From: Corticium candelabrum
Lineage: Eukaryota; Porifera; Homoscleromorpha; Homosclerophorida; Plakinidae
Direction of reading: 5' to 3'
DNA: 64,000 nucleotides
NCBI RefSeq assembly: GCF_963422355.1
Contig: NC_085089.1
Location: 1,358,501 to 1,422,500, forward strand
Part shown: in pieces, positions 34,917-47,130 of the stretch
How the letters are laid out: each line of letters opens with the position of its first letter
Position numbering within the stretch: the stretch's first letter is position 1
The notes under the pieces: model-generated
What the model saw: only the letters and a program-made list of their open reading frames with translations
What the model was told of the DNA's origin: nothing
Database searches by the model: none
Program-made: the position numbers and the translations under genes

Positions 34917-37900
34917 CTACCATTCGTCTGTGTAAGGAGCAAGTTCGTGGAAAAAAATTCTAATGTTGTCTTTATCTTCAAACACTGCCCAGCAGAAAAC
35001 TTTCTTGGACGTACCGCACCTTTCTCCGACAACACCACAATTCATAATCAAGTCATACAACTGAGTATTCATAATCACAGTAAATATGGTGTGAGTTTGA
35101 TCATAGATAGTAATAGGTGACGAAGACGTCTGGGACTCTTCTTGCGTTTGTAGCTTCACAGCAAACCGAGGGCCTCCTATCTGAGGTACTGAAGCGAACG
35201 AAGGTCCTCGCTTGTGTCTAGGGTTCACAATTCTTGTTGTTTTCCTAACCGTTCTAGTTGGTTCTGACGTCCACGAAGAAGTGGTAACGCTGTAACGACT
35301 TCTAGTAATTTCGCACAACAACGTGTGTCTTTCTAAATGTTTCTCAAGACAAGGTCTACTGCAATAGTTGGAAGCATAACACCGTTGGCATTGAATGCTT
35401 TGCTTTCCTTGTCTTAGTGTAGTATGGCATTGTGAGCAACTATTCTTCTGCCACTGACTTTCAGACTGAGGATAGTGAAGTGTCTTCTTGTTGTTCCTGA
35501 CAATGTTGCAACTCGTGTAAGTCTCTAGAACGCTCTTAGCCAGTTCAGATTCGTTGAATGCCAATAAGTTGTTTTCTATTACATTATCTGTAATTCTGTG
35601 AGAAGAGATGCCACTAAATCTTATTCTAACTCCCCCACACTTATTACTACGAATTGTGTTTTCAGTCACAACGACACCAACGTTGGGATGCGGATCGCAA
35701 CAGTCAAGCGATCCAAATCCCCAGTACATGTTACCATTAATCAGATTTTTCCTAACCGACACGACTCCACATCGAGATGTAACAGATAACAAATAGATTC
35801 CGTACGTTGAATTCTCACACAACTCGTTTCTTTCGATCACTACACCGGGAACAGACTCTGGCTGACATGGCATTGACGCAATATAGTCGCGTACTTTCTC
35901 CTCACTAAACAATGGGTTTCGTACCATGTTTGTGTGAGAAATCTCGATTCCTTGACCATTCATGAAAACGATGTTAGATTGAAGGAGACAATCGCCTGGA
36001 AGCGGTCCCAACAAATATCCGATGCGATTTTCACATACTGTGTTGCCTATAGACATAAGACAACCTCCATATCGAGCTTCCAATCCTATTGCTTTGTTGC
36101 CTTTGACTAGACAAGAACACACGGCAGCTGTACCTGGAACTCTACTACCGGTGGAACAGACATTCAATCCTCCCGCATCACTGTCAACAATGTGACATCT
36201 GTCCAAATACACCGATCCATCCACTGATATAGTAGAATAACCAGCTCGAGTAGAGGTAAGGCGACAGTGCAGAAGAGAAGCATGTGCCTCGAAACAAACG
36301 ATGAAACCTCCATTTCTCATAAACATTTGAAAATTTACCCAACACGAATAACTTTGAATAAATATTCCTTTGTCTATATCCATTCTACATTGCTGCAAAC
36401 AAACAAAGTTGATATTTTCCGTCACACTCATACCATACTCGGTTATTTGCTTGTTATCTACAAGTACAGTAAATCCTCGATAACGTTTTTGATCATTCAA
36501 GATCGAGCGAAGGTTTTCCTGCGTCGTTATCTTAACGGATGGAACGTTCGGGTAGGCTTGCTTAAACCACTTCATTCGACAAGATTCGGCATTCAAGTGC
36601 ATTGCCACTGACGCCACACAACGAGCTAAAGGTAACGACGAGCATTGGATGAGTGCAAACAGTTGAGATAAAATCTCGTATCCGTCGCAACGAGCGGGTA
36701 ATAACTTGATGCATTCGGTCGCATCTTGATAACATCCATCCAACTTGCCAGACTGCAGATAGGCTCGTGCTCTACAGCTCACGAGCGAATATCTTTCCTC
36801 CATCGTGTTCTTTCTACACGTCGACGACAGACTCGACAATTCGCTCGACAGTTCATTCGCCACTTCCTCGGCGACGTGACGACCGCAAGTTCGTAAAATT
36901 TTGATCGAGTCTTTCCGGACCTCGCGACTAGACTTGACCGTCGCGACGTCGCCATCTTTACGTTTCGACGATATATCACCGACCGTTTGTAATTTTATTC
37001 CACTCATCGTTTCGTCTCGTATCGCTCGTCTTACGTTCTGTTGAACTCTTAACGGTAACGGTATAATAGTAGATGTCAACCTTATGACGTCATCTTTACT
37101 CAATCTATCGTCCATCGTGTCGAGCAGACGAAGCTTCTGACGATCGAGCAATTTAGCAACGGATAACCGTCCAATGCAGTTACAGTAAATAGAAGCGTTA
37201 TCCAACAAAACTGCTACGTTGTAGCACACGAGACGACGGAATGATGGACCGAGTAATGGAGCGTTAGAGAATATATGTTCTTGTAAAACGAAGGCGTGAG
37301 ATGATAGAATTCCCCACTGTTCGTCTTCCCCTACTCTTTCTCTCAAACAATATTCCATTAAGTTCGGTTTCTTGCATCGTTGCAAACACAAACTAACGGC
37401 ATTAACAGCAGACTCAAACGTCGCGTGAAGTTCTTCACATCCGCTTACTTTGATACATTCCTGCAGTACTTCTTGTACTAATCGATGAACACTTAATCCT
37501 TTTTTCTCATATTCTTCGTGAAATAAAGACAATTCAGTCAAGAGACCGACAATCGAACGCAACGCCGTCGAGTCGGTCTGGAAAAGTTCCTCGTCGGTCG
37601 CTTTGATAAGGATATACGGGATCTTTTCTGGAGCAAGAAAGGCGCACATACGAACGAACGAGTCGGCACATTGACCGAACTCTTCGTGCCTCTTGATGCG
37701 ATCAAAGTTTATCTTCCAAGTCGTATGAACAGCTAAACGGTGATTCGACGCTTTGTCCTGTCCCGACGGTTTTGCAATCTTTCGTCTTTTCAGTAACTTT
37801 GAACGTTGCTTTTTATACGTAGAAACGTAGTCGTCGAGCGAGCAGCGCGTGAAGATGAGATAAGCTGCTACTTGTTCGAGTGCGAGCGGTAAATGACCGA

Positions 37901-38596
37901 CTCGACGAGCCAGAATGGCTGCTCGGTCTTTGGAGAATTCGATCTCGTTCTTGACGCTCGATGTTCTTTGTTCTAAAAACGCTATTGACTCGCTTTCCAT
38001 AAATTCATGCAAAACGTGTATTGACGTTTGTTTGTCAATATGGAAAATTTCACTCAAAACGTCGGCATTGCATCGAGACGTGACCATAAGATTACCATAA
38101 TCGTTCGATTGTCTCCATGGTCCCAACACGATTGTCTCCAATAAAGGATGAGAGCTCAATTCTGTTAGGTCCATGTTGTCTAATATCAATAACCACGGAC
38201 GTTTAAGTGCAAAAAGATATGACATAATGCCGCTAAGCTGATATCTTACGGTCGAGGATCCGTCAAAGGTGACCGATTTGTGCGCGCCAATGTAACACGC
38301 CAAATCGCTAATACTTCCTTCTAGATCGTCTACAGACAACCAATAACAACCGCCAGAGTAATACTCTTTATGTATCCATACATATTCGACGGCAACGCTT
38401 GTTTTGCCAGTCCCACCCAAACCTGATATTGCAGACAAACCACAACCGACATCACCTCTTCTTCTTGACTCCTCAGCGATCTCTTCCTTAGAGTGCAGAG
38501 ATTGCCACAATTTCTCGAGAATGTCAATACGACCGGTAAACGACTTACTACGAGCAGGAGCATAGAACAAATCCTTGTTATCTTGTTCGTTTTCAT
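34917..38596 (-). CDS. Unit 2 exon 4: NB-ARC/STAND NTPase with TPR, beta-helix and MYND finger, intact
   Basis: The exon is open for 1226 codons to a stop at 34917. Counting from a TTG at 38621 the parts are: P-loop GLGGTGKTS 67-75, Walker B WLLILDNMD 143-151, sensor LMVTSRC 178-184, GHLPLALEQ 242-250, winged helix 317-390 with VHRLVQ, TPR 608-642, right-handed beta-helix about 715-1045 (repeated N-x-I-x-x-N-x-x-x-G-I coils), MYND 1062-1103 (CSQC...CQRC...YCSRPC...H...H...C) and a 130-residue tail. STAND proteins use ATP binding and oligomerisation to signal. The upstream exons of this copy are broken, so expression may depend on an internal start (ATG at 38609, in frame). Confidence 0.92.
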
Positions 38597-38662
38597 CTAC
38601 AGTAAACATGCACAGACTCAACTAGAATGTAACGACAATTAATAATATATTTATATATTTAC

Positions 38663-38878
38663 ATGTGACAAAGATGGCCACTCTGCCACTTGCTCCTGAT
38701 TCAGCAAACGTAGTAGAACCAGTAACCGCGTTTGAAAGGTCGTCTCTGAGAACAATGTCCTTTGCTGTCGAGAGAACTTCTTTCAATGCAGAGTGTGGAG
38801 GATTGCGCAAATTTGCTGCAAATAAAGTTGCTGCTGCTCCTTCTTTTACTGCATGAGTTGCAGTTCCTCGAGACGATT
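38663..38878 (-). CDS. Unit 2 exon 3: 216-nt linker exon
   Basis: Same length and phase as in units 1 and 3, with donor ACAT/GTAAAT and acceptor TAG/AATCGTC. The introns are 59 and 66 bp. The frame is intact (KEGAAATLFAANLRNPPHS). Confidence 0.75.
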
Positions 38879-38937
38879 CTATACAAGACATGCATGGCAA
38901 TAAAAAATTTTTATCTCCACTATTTCGTTATACGAAC

Positions 38938-40338
38938 CTGCTTGAGGTTTTTCGGCTTCGGCCACCGCAGTTTCACCGCTTTCCATGCCAGACAATTTGT
39001 TTGCAACTGTTTCCGCATCAGAAATTGCAAGCTGTTTCGAACTTAATCTCACGGAAACATGGCCACAATAATCCGAAATTTTCTTAGTCATTTCGATTAA
39101 TCTGTTTACTCTGCAGAACTTCTCTTCAATGGACTTCAAAACATCCATTATTTGTCTTAAAGAATCGATAAAAGGAGGAAATGTTGTTCCTGCAGGCTTA
39201 TGGCGCTTTTGTGTTACTTTCAACAAAGTTTTTGTTATCTTTTTATAAGCGGTACCACCGGACAACTGAAAGGGGCCAACTGAACGGCAACAGGAACATG
39301 TTGATATCAAATGTGACGTTTCGATTCTAAAACAGTTGTTGCAAAATGACATTTCTGTCGTATCAGTTGCTAAATACAAGCCAAAAAAGCAGCGCTTAGC
39401 CTGAATATTAACCGCTGCTTGGAACGGCAATCTGTCCATCTCATGTTCTATTCCTTGCTCGTAATAATAACAGAAATCCTGATAGTTTTGCAATTCCAGC
39501 GATACTGCAGCAAGGAAATAACAATTGCGAGCAAAGGCAGCATCGCACTTGGGCGCCTTTCTAAAGTACTCTACGTAGAGATTTTGGCTTGTTCCAACTG
39601 ACCTACCATGGTACTGTAACAAAATGCTTGGCCATTGAGAACAGCTGCGACGTCGTCCGTTCCTATCTCTTCAGCTTGATTGAAATGGTCTAGAGCGCTA
39701 ACATATTGACCGCTCAAACATTGCATGTTTCCAGCTAGACAATGTAAACGAGCTAGCTTGAGCTGACTCGATTTATCGCTCATGTTTCGGAGTTTCATCA
39801 GTCGAATAGCTTCTAACACGAAATCAATGCTTTCCTGTGCGTGTTCTGGACTAATTATAGTTGTCCTGGTAATCTCCCTTCCTATTAGTGCATCTTCACA
39901 AACAGATGGAAAGTTCTTTTCAATATCATCGCAAGCACTACTAACCCTAGAGAAGTCAACAGATACAAACTGCAAGACAAGTGGACACATAAGATAGGCG
40001 TTGACAATATACTGCAGGTATTGTCTCTTGTCCTCTACGTTGCAACTAACTGGAATACTATTGGCTTCTTTCACTAAATCAGACGCACCAAGAAACCTTT
40101 GACACGTCGGCGATTGCGGAAATTCCGACAGTACCGACGCTGGGACGGCCAGCGGTGCTCTCCTGGATGAACGCTCTTTGAAAAAGTGCTGAGAGTCGTA
40201 AGACAGTTCACCGAGTGTTCGCACTGTAAACGACTCTATAGACAAAGTAGAAGGAATAGGAAGGTCTGCATCTTTCAGAATTTGACGAGCTCTATCTGCT
40301 GCATCTCCTTCACGTCCTGTTACACAGTATTTCAATAT
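38938..40338 (-). pseudogene. Unit 2 exon 2: TPR-like exon with frameshift
   Basis: It matches exon 2 of units 1 and 3 throughout, but one base is missing at about 39581-39586 relative to unit 3. The frame therefore ends after GQLEQAKIST instead of continuing into the HLYLEYFRKAPKC part. The zinc ribbon (SFCNNC...STCSCC) is still encoded downstream in the other frame. A sequencing error is possible for a single base, but the exon 1 insertion shows the copy is broken anyway. Confidence 0.8.
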
Positions 40339-40870
40339 CTACAAGAAGAAACAATTATCACCCAACTGTACAATAGCTGAGACTTTAGGAATTCTGCAAA
40401 AATATTTTTCATCTGAACGTCAACAGCTTGACTAACCTGTTTTGCAGTATCGTTGGATTTGTGAGACTTTCTTAACCAGAAGAGAGATTTTCGCCGATCA
40501 CAGAAATCGTCCAACCCCACCAAGAAATAAGATGCAAGCCACAGCTGCGCCTCAGCGCATCCACCTACAGCAGCCACCGACAAAAGTCGAATACCACTGT
40601 AAAGGTCTGTCCTATGATTCTCTGAAGTGTCGTCTACTTCATGAAGACTCATTCGTGCAAGCTGTTTTGTTGCGTGAAGTTGGTAAGGAGGTTTACACTT
40701 GAGGTACATCATTGGTTTTCGTTTGAGCCAATTCATGGCACTGTTCACAAAGTTTGATTTATAACTCACTTCATCCGCCATAGCGCGATCAAACCAAACA
40801 TAGGCACTCTGTAGATCTTTGGAGATGTTGTCGTTGACACCATAGTAATACATTTCACCAACACTGCACT

Positions 40871-41582
40871 TAGCCTCGTACCCAGGCCCTCTTGCGCGCC
40901 CGGAGAAGAGGGCCTGGTACACGTTGTATTCGCATGCGCGCATAAATTAGAAGGAAATCGTGGTAATATATGCACGCATGCGGAACCGACGTTGTTTAGA
41001 ATCTCGAGCCGATAATGTCGCGCGCAATCGACAGTGAAACAGCTTCCGTGTTCAGTAGTGATGAAGCCCTAGATCTAGACCCAAGGTCAAGTGAAACTCC
41101 GCGTTCGCGTAATCTTTGACTTGTTCTATCATCAGCAATACTTTAGGAGACACGATCGCGACAATGACGACATATCCACAATCTTCTTCACCACATTTCT
41201 CTAGCTTACAGTCAACCCTATACGGTGTATGTTGATAGCACAGCGATTTACCGTATCCTGTAGGAAGCCAGCTGCAGACGTCGTTTCCATTAATATTGTA
41301 GATGTACTCTACGACAACACGCTGCTGCTCCTTCAGCTCTACATTACACAGCTTAAGCTTGCCTAGAGCGTAGTGCAACACCATATCAAAACCAGAAGCT
41401 CTGCCTTCAGCCAAATTGAGTCTCACTGCGCGCGACATTATCGGCTCGAGATTCTAAACAACGTCGGTTCCGCATGCGTGCATGTATTACCACGATTTCC
41501 TTCTAATTTATGCGCGCATGCGAATACAACGTGTACCAGGCCCTCTTCTCCGGGCGCGCAAGAGGGCCTGGGTACGAGGCTA
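40871..41582. mobile_element. 712-bp Mutator-like TIR element carrying a helicase fragment
   Basis: The terminal inverted repeats are about 155 bp, start TAGCCTCGTACCCAGG, and are nearly identical. The 9-bp target CACTGCACT is duplicated at 40862-40870 and 41583-41591. Long TIRs with a 9-bp duplication are the signature of Mutator-like elements. No transposase fits inside; the cargo is a RecQ-like helicase fragment. Each tip also contains a small hairpin (CAGGCCCTCTT and AAGAGGGCCTG). Confidence 0.88.
41052..41438 (-). pseudogene. RecQ-like helicase N-terminal fragment (transposon cargo)
   Basis: The frame reads LKEQQRVVVEYIYNINGNDVCSWLPTGYGKSLCYQHTPY, the Q-motif and Walker A region of RecQ/DEAD helicases. 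It then runs VIVAIVSPKVLLMIEQVKDY, resembling motif Ia. It lacks DEAH and the whole second RecA domain. The ATG at 41438 lies within or at the edge of the right TIR (GTCGCGCGCA), so the TIR may supply the start. It is 128 codons and probably not an enzyme. Confidence 0.75.
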
Positions 41583-42060
41583 CACTGCACTGTGCCTCGC
41601 CTACACCCGCCTTAGCTGCGAGCTGGTAGAATTCAAACGCCTTCTTAGTGTTAGGAAAACCACCTTTTCCCGTTCCATACATAAATCCTAGACAAGCGTA
41701 AATGTACGAGCGAGCAACCAGCACAATTCGAATAGCATTTTCGATCCTGTGATCAACAGACTGCGTAATAGCTTCCTCCATGGCCAACCTTACGTCTCGT
41801 AGGTCGCTTTCTTTCACCGCGGCTTCTCCATACATCTTCAAGCTTTCACTTACTCGTGAAAAGACATCATAATCGTGAAATGACAAGGGTAGACATAGAT
41901 GGTCTAGTTCAGACGCAATCTCGTTTGTAACGGCAGCATCTGGAGCAAACTGTTTACGTTCAGTCACCTCGGTAGCCTCCATTACTAGCGAAAAAGCTGA
42001 GAGTGTACAGTAAGAACACAAAGTCGGCTGGATCTACAATGACGGACGTGGTTTGGCTGC

Positions 42061-42068
42061 CCCGGATA
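42061..42068 (-). promoter_or_regulatory. Candidate shared upstream element of unit 2
   Basis: CCCGGATA on the plus strand, 86 bp upstream of the exon 1 ATG. It is followed by TATAAATA, which could be a TATA-like box only in the opposite direction. The role is inferred from conservation with units 1 and 3. Confidence 0.3.
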
Positions 42069-42334
42069 TATAAATAAACAAGCTTCAATGCCCGGCTTTG
42101 CCCGGGAGACAACACATGCCAGATGCTTCTCCTTTCCACTTCATAGCGCCGCAGTTGACACACACGTTTGTCATAGAGCCAATACAACACGGAAATGGAG
42201 GAGAGACAGGTCGCTTTTATAGGTACAGATTATAGCAGAAAGTATCTAAAAATGCGTTTGATGGTATCATAGGTGATGTTTATGGCGCGTGATACGTGCC
42301 AAAATAAGAATAATCGATATCACGCATTAGGGGT

Positions 42335-45240
42335 AGGGTTTTTTGCATTAGGGGTAGGGTTATTTGCATTAGGGGTAGAGTTTTTTTTGCATTAGGAGTA
42401 GGGGTTTTATGCATCAGGGGTAGGGGTTTTTTCATCACGGGTAGGGGTTTTCTCATCACGGGTAGGGTTTTTTTGCATCAGGGGTAGGGGTTTTTTGCAT
42501 TCGGGGTAGGGGTTTTTTGCATCAGGGGTAGGGATTTTTGCATTAGGGGTAGGGGTTTTTTGCATTAGGGGTAGGGTTTTTTTGCATTAGGCTATTTTTG
42601 CATTAGGGGTAGGGGTTTTTGCATTAGGAGTAGGGGTTTTGCATTAGGAGTAGGGGTTTTTTGCATCAGGGGTAGGATTTTTGCATCAGGGGTAGGGGTT
42701 TTTTGCATCAGGGGTAGAGTTTTTTTGGCATCAGGGGTAGGGTTTTTTGCATTAGGGGTAGGGGTTTTTTGCATCAGGGGTAGGGTTTTTTGCATTAGGG
42801 GTTTTTTGCATCAGGGGTAGGGGTTTTTTGCATTAGGGGTTTTTGCATTAGGGGTAGGAGTTTTTGCATTAGGAGTAGGTTTTTTTTGCATCAGGGGTAG
42901 GGGTTTTTGCATCAGGGGTAGGGGTTTTTTTGCATCAGGGGTAGGTTTTTTGCATTAGGGGTAGGGGTTTTTTGCATCAGGGGTAGGTTTTTTGCATTAG
43001 GGGTAGGGGTTTTATGCATTAGGGGTTTTTTGCATCAGGGGTAGGGGTTTTTTGCATTAGGGGTTTTTGCATTAGGGGTAGGAGTTTTTGCATTAGGAGT
43101 TTTTGCATTAGGAGTAGGGGTTTTTTGCATCAGGGGTAGGTTTTTTTTGCATCAGGGGTTAGATTTTTGCATTAGGGGTAGGAGCTTTTTGCATCAGGGG
43201 TAGGGGTTTTTTGCATCAGGGGAAGGGGTTTTTTGCCTCAGGGTAGGGTTTTTTTTGCATTAGGGTTTTTTTGCATTAGCGGTAGGGGTTTTTTGCATTA
43301 GGGGTAGGGGTTTTATGCATTAGGGGTTTTTGCATCAGGGGTAAAGGTTTTTTGCATCAGGGGTAGGGGTTTTTTGCATCAGGGGTAGAGTTTTTTGCAT
43401 TAGGGGTAGGGGTTTTTTGCATCAGGGGTAGAGTTTTTGCATTAGGGGTAGGGGTTTTTTGCATCAGGGGTAGGGTTTTTTGCATTAGGGGTTTTTGCAT
43501 TAGGGGTAGGAGTTTTTGCATTAGGAGTAGGGTTTTTTTTGCATCAGGGGTAGGGGTTTTTTGCATCAGGGGTAGGGGTTTTTTGCATCAGGGGTAGGGG
43601 TTTTTTGCATCAGGGGTAGGGGTTTTTTGCATCAGGGGTAGGATTTTTGCATTAGGGGTAGAAGCTTTTTGCATCAGGGGTAGGGGTTTTTTGCATCAGG
43701 GGTAGGGGTTTTTTGCATCAGGGGTAGGATTTTTGCATTAGGGGTAGAAGCTTTTTGCATCAGGGGTAGGGGTTTTTTGCATCAGGGGTAGGGGTTTTTT
43801 GCATCAGGGGTAGGGTTTTTTGCATTAGGGTTTTTTGCATTAGGGTTTTTTGCATTAGGGGTTTTTTGCATCAGGGGTAGGGGTTTTTTTGCATTAGGGG
43901 TTTTTTGCATCATGGGTAGGGGTTTCTTGCATTAGGGGTAGGGGTTTTTTGCATTAAAGCTTTTTTTGCATCAGGGGTAGGTGTTTTTTTGCATTAGGGG
44001 TAGGGGTTACTTGCATTAGAGGTTTTTTGCATTAGGGGTAGGGGTTTTTTGCCTCAGGGTAGGGGTTTTTTTGCATTAGGGGTTTTTGCATTAGCGGTAG
44101 GGGTTTTTGCATTAGCGGTAGGGGTTTTTGCATCAGGGTAGGGTTTTTGCATCAGGAGTAGGGGTTTTTTGCATTAGGGGTTTTTTGCATTAGGGGTAGG
44201 TTTTTTTGCATTAGGGGTTTTTTTGCATCAGGGGTAGGGGTTTTTTGCCTCAGGGTAGGGTTTTTTTTGCATTAGGGTTTTTTTTGCATTAGCAGTAGGG
44301 GTTTTTGCATCAGGGGTAGGGTTTTTTTGCATTAGGGGTAGGGTTTTTTTTTGCATTAGGGGTTTTTTGCATTAGCAGTAGGGGTTTTTGCATCAGGGGT
44401 AGGGGTTTTTTTTGCATTAGGGTTTTTTTTTGCATCAGGGGTAGGGGTTTTTGCATCAGGGGTAAGGTTTTTTTGCATTAGGGGTAGGGTTTTTTTTTTG
44501 CATTAGGGGTTTTTTGCATTAGGGGATTTTTGCATCAGGGGTAGGGGTTTTTTGCATCATGGTTAGGGGTTTTTTGCATTAGGGGTTTTTTGCATTAGGG
44601 GTAGGCGTTTTTTTGCATTAGGGGTAGGGTTTTTTTTTTGCATTAGGGGTTTTTTGCATTAGGGGATTTTTGCATCAGGGGTAGGGGTTTTTTGCATCAT
44701 GGTTAGGGGTTTTTTGCATTAGGGGTTTTTTGCATTAGGGGTAGGCGTTTTTTTGCATTAGGGGTTTTTTGCATTAGTGGTTTTTTGCATCATGGTTAGG
44801 GGTTTTTTGCATTAGGGTTTTTTTGCATTAGGGGTAGGGTTTTTTATGCATTAGGGTTTTTTTGCATTAGGGGTAGGGGTTTTTTGCATTAGGGGGGAGG
44901 TTTTTTGCATCAGGGGTAGGTGTTTTTTTGCATTAGGGGTAGGGGTTATTTGCATCAGGGGTAGAGGTTTTTGCATTAGGGAAGGGTTTTTGCATCAGGG
45001 TAGGGTTTTTTTCATTAGGGGTAGGGGTTTTTTGCCTCAGGGTAGGGTTTTTTTTGCATTAGGGGTTTTTTGCATTAGCAGTAGGGGTTTTTTGCATTAG
45101 GAGTAGGGGTTTTTGCATCAGGGGTAGGGGGTTTTGCATCAGGGGTAGGGTTTTTTGCATCAGGGGAAGGGGGTTTTGCATCCGGGGTAGGGGGTTTTGC
45201 ATCAGGGGTAGGGGTTTTTGCATCAGGGGTAGGGGTTTCC
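42335..45240. repeat. 2.9-kb G-rich minisatellite
   Basis: More than 100 tandem copies of a roughly 20-22 bp unit of the form TTTTTTGCATCAGGGGTAGG or with CATTAGGGG. Variants differ by A/C at CATTA/CATCA, T-run length, and loss of the GTAGGGG half. The plus strand is G-rich with GGGG and GGG runs next to T runs. Lys-Thr-Pro frames on the minus strand are repeat artefacts. After it, 45241-45760 has no gene I can support. Confidence 0.95.
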
Positions 45241-45763
45241 TCTGTTAATTATTTTAGAGGTAGCTTTAGCTAGGGGTTTAGTGCATGAAGAACATCAGTG
45301 TATGAAGAACATCAGTGTACCTCTAGCTTGATTATGCTAAGATTACAGGTTCAGTACAAATATTTGAACATTTGCAAGTGTAGCAACCTGTGAAACATGT
45401 ACACCAGTATGTACATGTATGCCTAGTCAACAAAATCACTGCATAGTCTAGTATCATTGTATATAGTTTGTAGCTCGTGAAATTATAGCTTGTGCACTGT
45501 ACACACAACAATCTATAGATAACAAGTATTGCCTTGACTAACTTTAATTAACTACGTACTTAGGCAAGTTGTAACAAGTTTATTGTCAGCAAATAATGTC
45601 TACTCCAAAACAGTCACTCTCACTTAGTGGGTCAATGGTCTCAATAAGCCTAATTTTTTGGTCTGGCAAAGTGGACATAACGTTTCAGGAATGTTGATAT
45701 TATGGCCGTCTTGGTGTGGTACTGGGTCATTCCAGTCAATCCTATAATCGTCAGTGACAACCT

Positions 45764-47062
45764 TTAATTTGCAAAAGAGAAAGAACAAAGTAGAGTAATT
45801 ACACTGTAAGGTAGCATATTATACTGTCTACTAACATCTTCCTGAAATGTTTCCACTGCCACTCTATGACTGGAATTTGCCATACTGGTGAGGCCTTCAA
45901 TCCATAGCTGATTTAGTGTACGTTTAGCACCACTGAGTACATGCTGAACCCATGCTTGCCGCCATGTTTCAATGTGCTTGTTTGTTCTCGGCAGATGTAC
46001 AAAGTGGAGGCAAAAAATGTGAGTGTCATTACTAGGATCAAGAACCCTACAATTTTCCAAGTGTGAAAATATGTCGTAGTACAATCCTGTGACTCCCAGA
46101 AAGAGATCTCGCCACATCCTTTCAATTCTCTGGTTGTGGACACTTTTCGGACTAGCACGCTAACTCGATTCAAACCTCGAGAAGGATGACTCAACATGTA
46201 TCGAGCAACTGCAATGTTCTCGCCGCCATGATCAGATCGAACTCTTGATGGCAGACCATACTGATTAACAGCTCCAATGAACAAATTCAAAACGGTGTCT
46301 GCTCTATTGTTATCTGAACAATATAGAAATACAGGAACTCTGGAATAACCATCGATACCTCCATGAATAACAAGTCTCCACCTATTGAAGAATTAATCCA
46401 ACAGTAGACTGCATACAATCACAATTTCACACAGTAATATATTGCATGGTTACTGCTGCATGCTACCGTTTAGTCTGCAGGGTGTAGGTATATAGCATGC
46501 AGCTATGCGTATATACCTTATCAATTTATGATTTCCATCAATATGCCACAACGCCAAGGGGCCAGAGACGGAGTAAGAGCATCTTGGATGAGAAAGACAT
46601 AGCCAACGAGCTGCAACACCTTCAGGATCACACCTGAGTACAGCTTCCCTAACTTGAATTTGTTGGACAAGAATCCCCTTGGCCTTGAGAAGTCCGTCCA
46701 AAATTCGGTATCCGCAATGAGGATACTGTTCCTTTAGCTCTTTCACAACTGCATCAAGATCACTATCTGAAATGTCTGAAAATCTTGCACGTGAACTAAG
46801 ACCAAAGTCTGTCATTCTCCTTCTAACTGTTCTTACGGAAACCCCTAACATTTTGGCGATGATTGGAATTGTAGCTGCTCAGATCGAGGTTACACAAAAC
46901 CTTGGTCTACCACTAGTTGATTGTAGGGTGGTTGCCTGATACGAATCATCGACTCCGGAACTCGATGAAGCTCTCGCTTGCTCCAAATATCTTGCGGTTT
47001 CACGAACATACACAAGAGCATTTCGTATGTCAGAATTTATCTCTAGTGCGGCCAATCGATTC

Positions 47063-47130
<68 letters not shown>

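Larger units (their letters stand above)
40437..41982 (-). pseudogene. Unit 2 exon 1: Sel1-like exon split by a transposon
   Basis: The ATG at 41982 starts MEATEVTERKQFAPDAA as in unit 3. The Sel1 frame is cut at AGVGEAQC by the element at 40871-41582 and resumes at CSVGEMYYYGVNDN. The donor AAACAG/GTTAG at its end is preserved. Ignoring the insert and its duplicated 9 bp, the exon matches its paralogs. Confidence 0.85.

Noticed and set aside
38597..38621. TTG start for the large NB-ARC frame
   Set aside because: The region is better explained as intron 3 sequence leading to a TGTAG acceptor, which keeps the frame with exon 3 in all three units.
42592..43566. Minus-strand frames of Met-Gln-Lys-Thr-Pro repeats
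   Set aside because: They follow the minisatellite unit and change frame whenever the unit length changes.
42335..45240. Telomere or CRISPR array
   Set aside because: Units are irregular, lack unique spacers, and are not pure TTAGGG; unique genes flank both sides.
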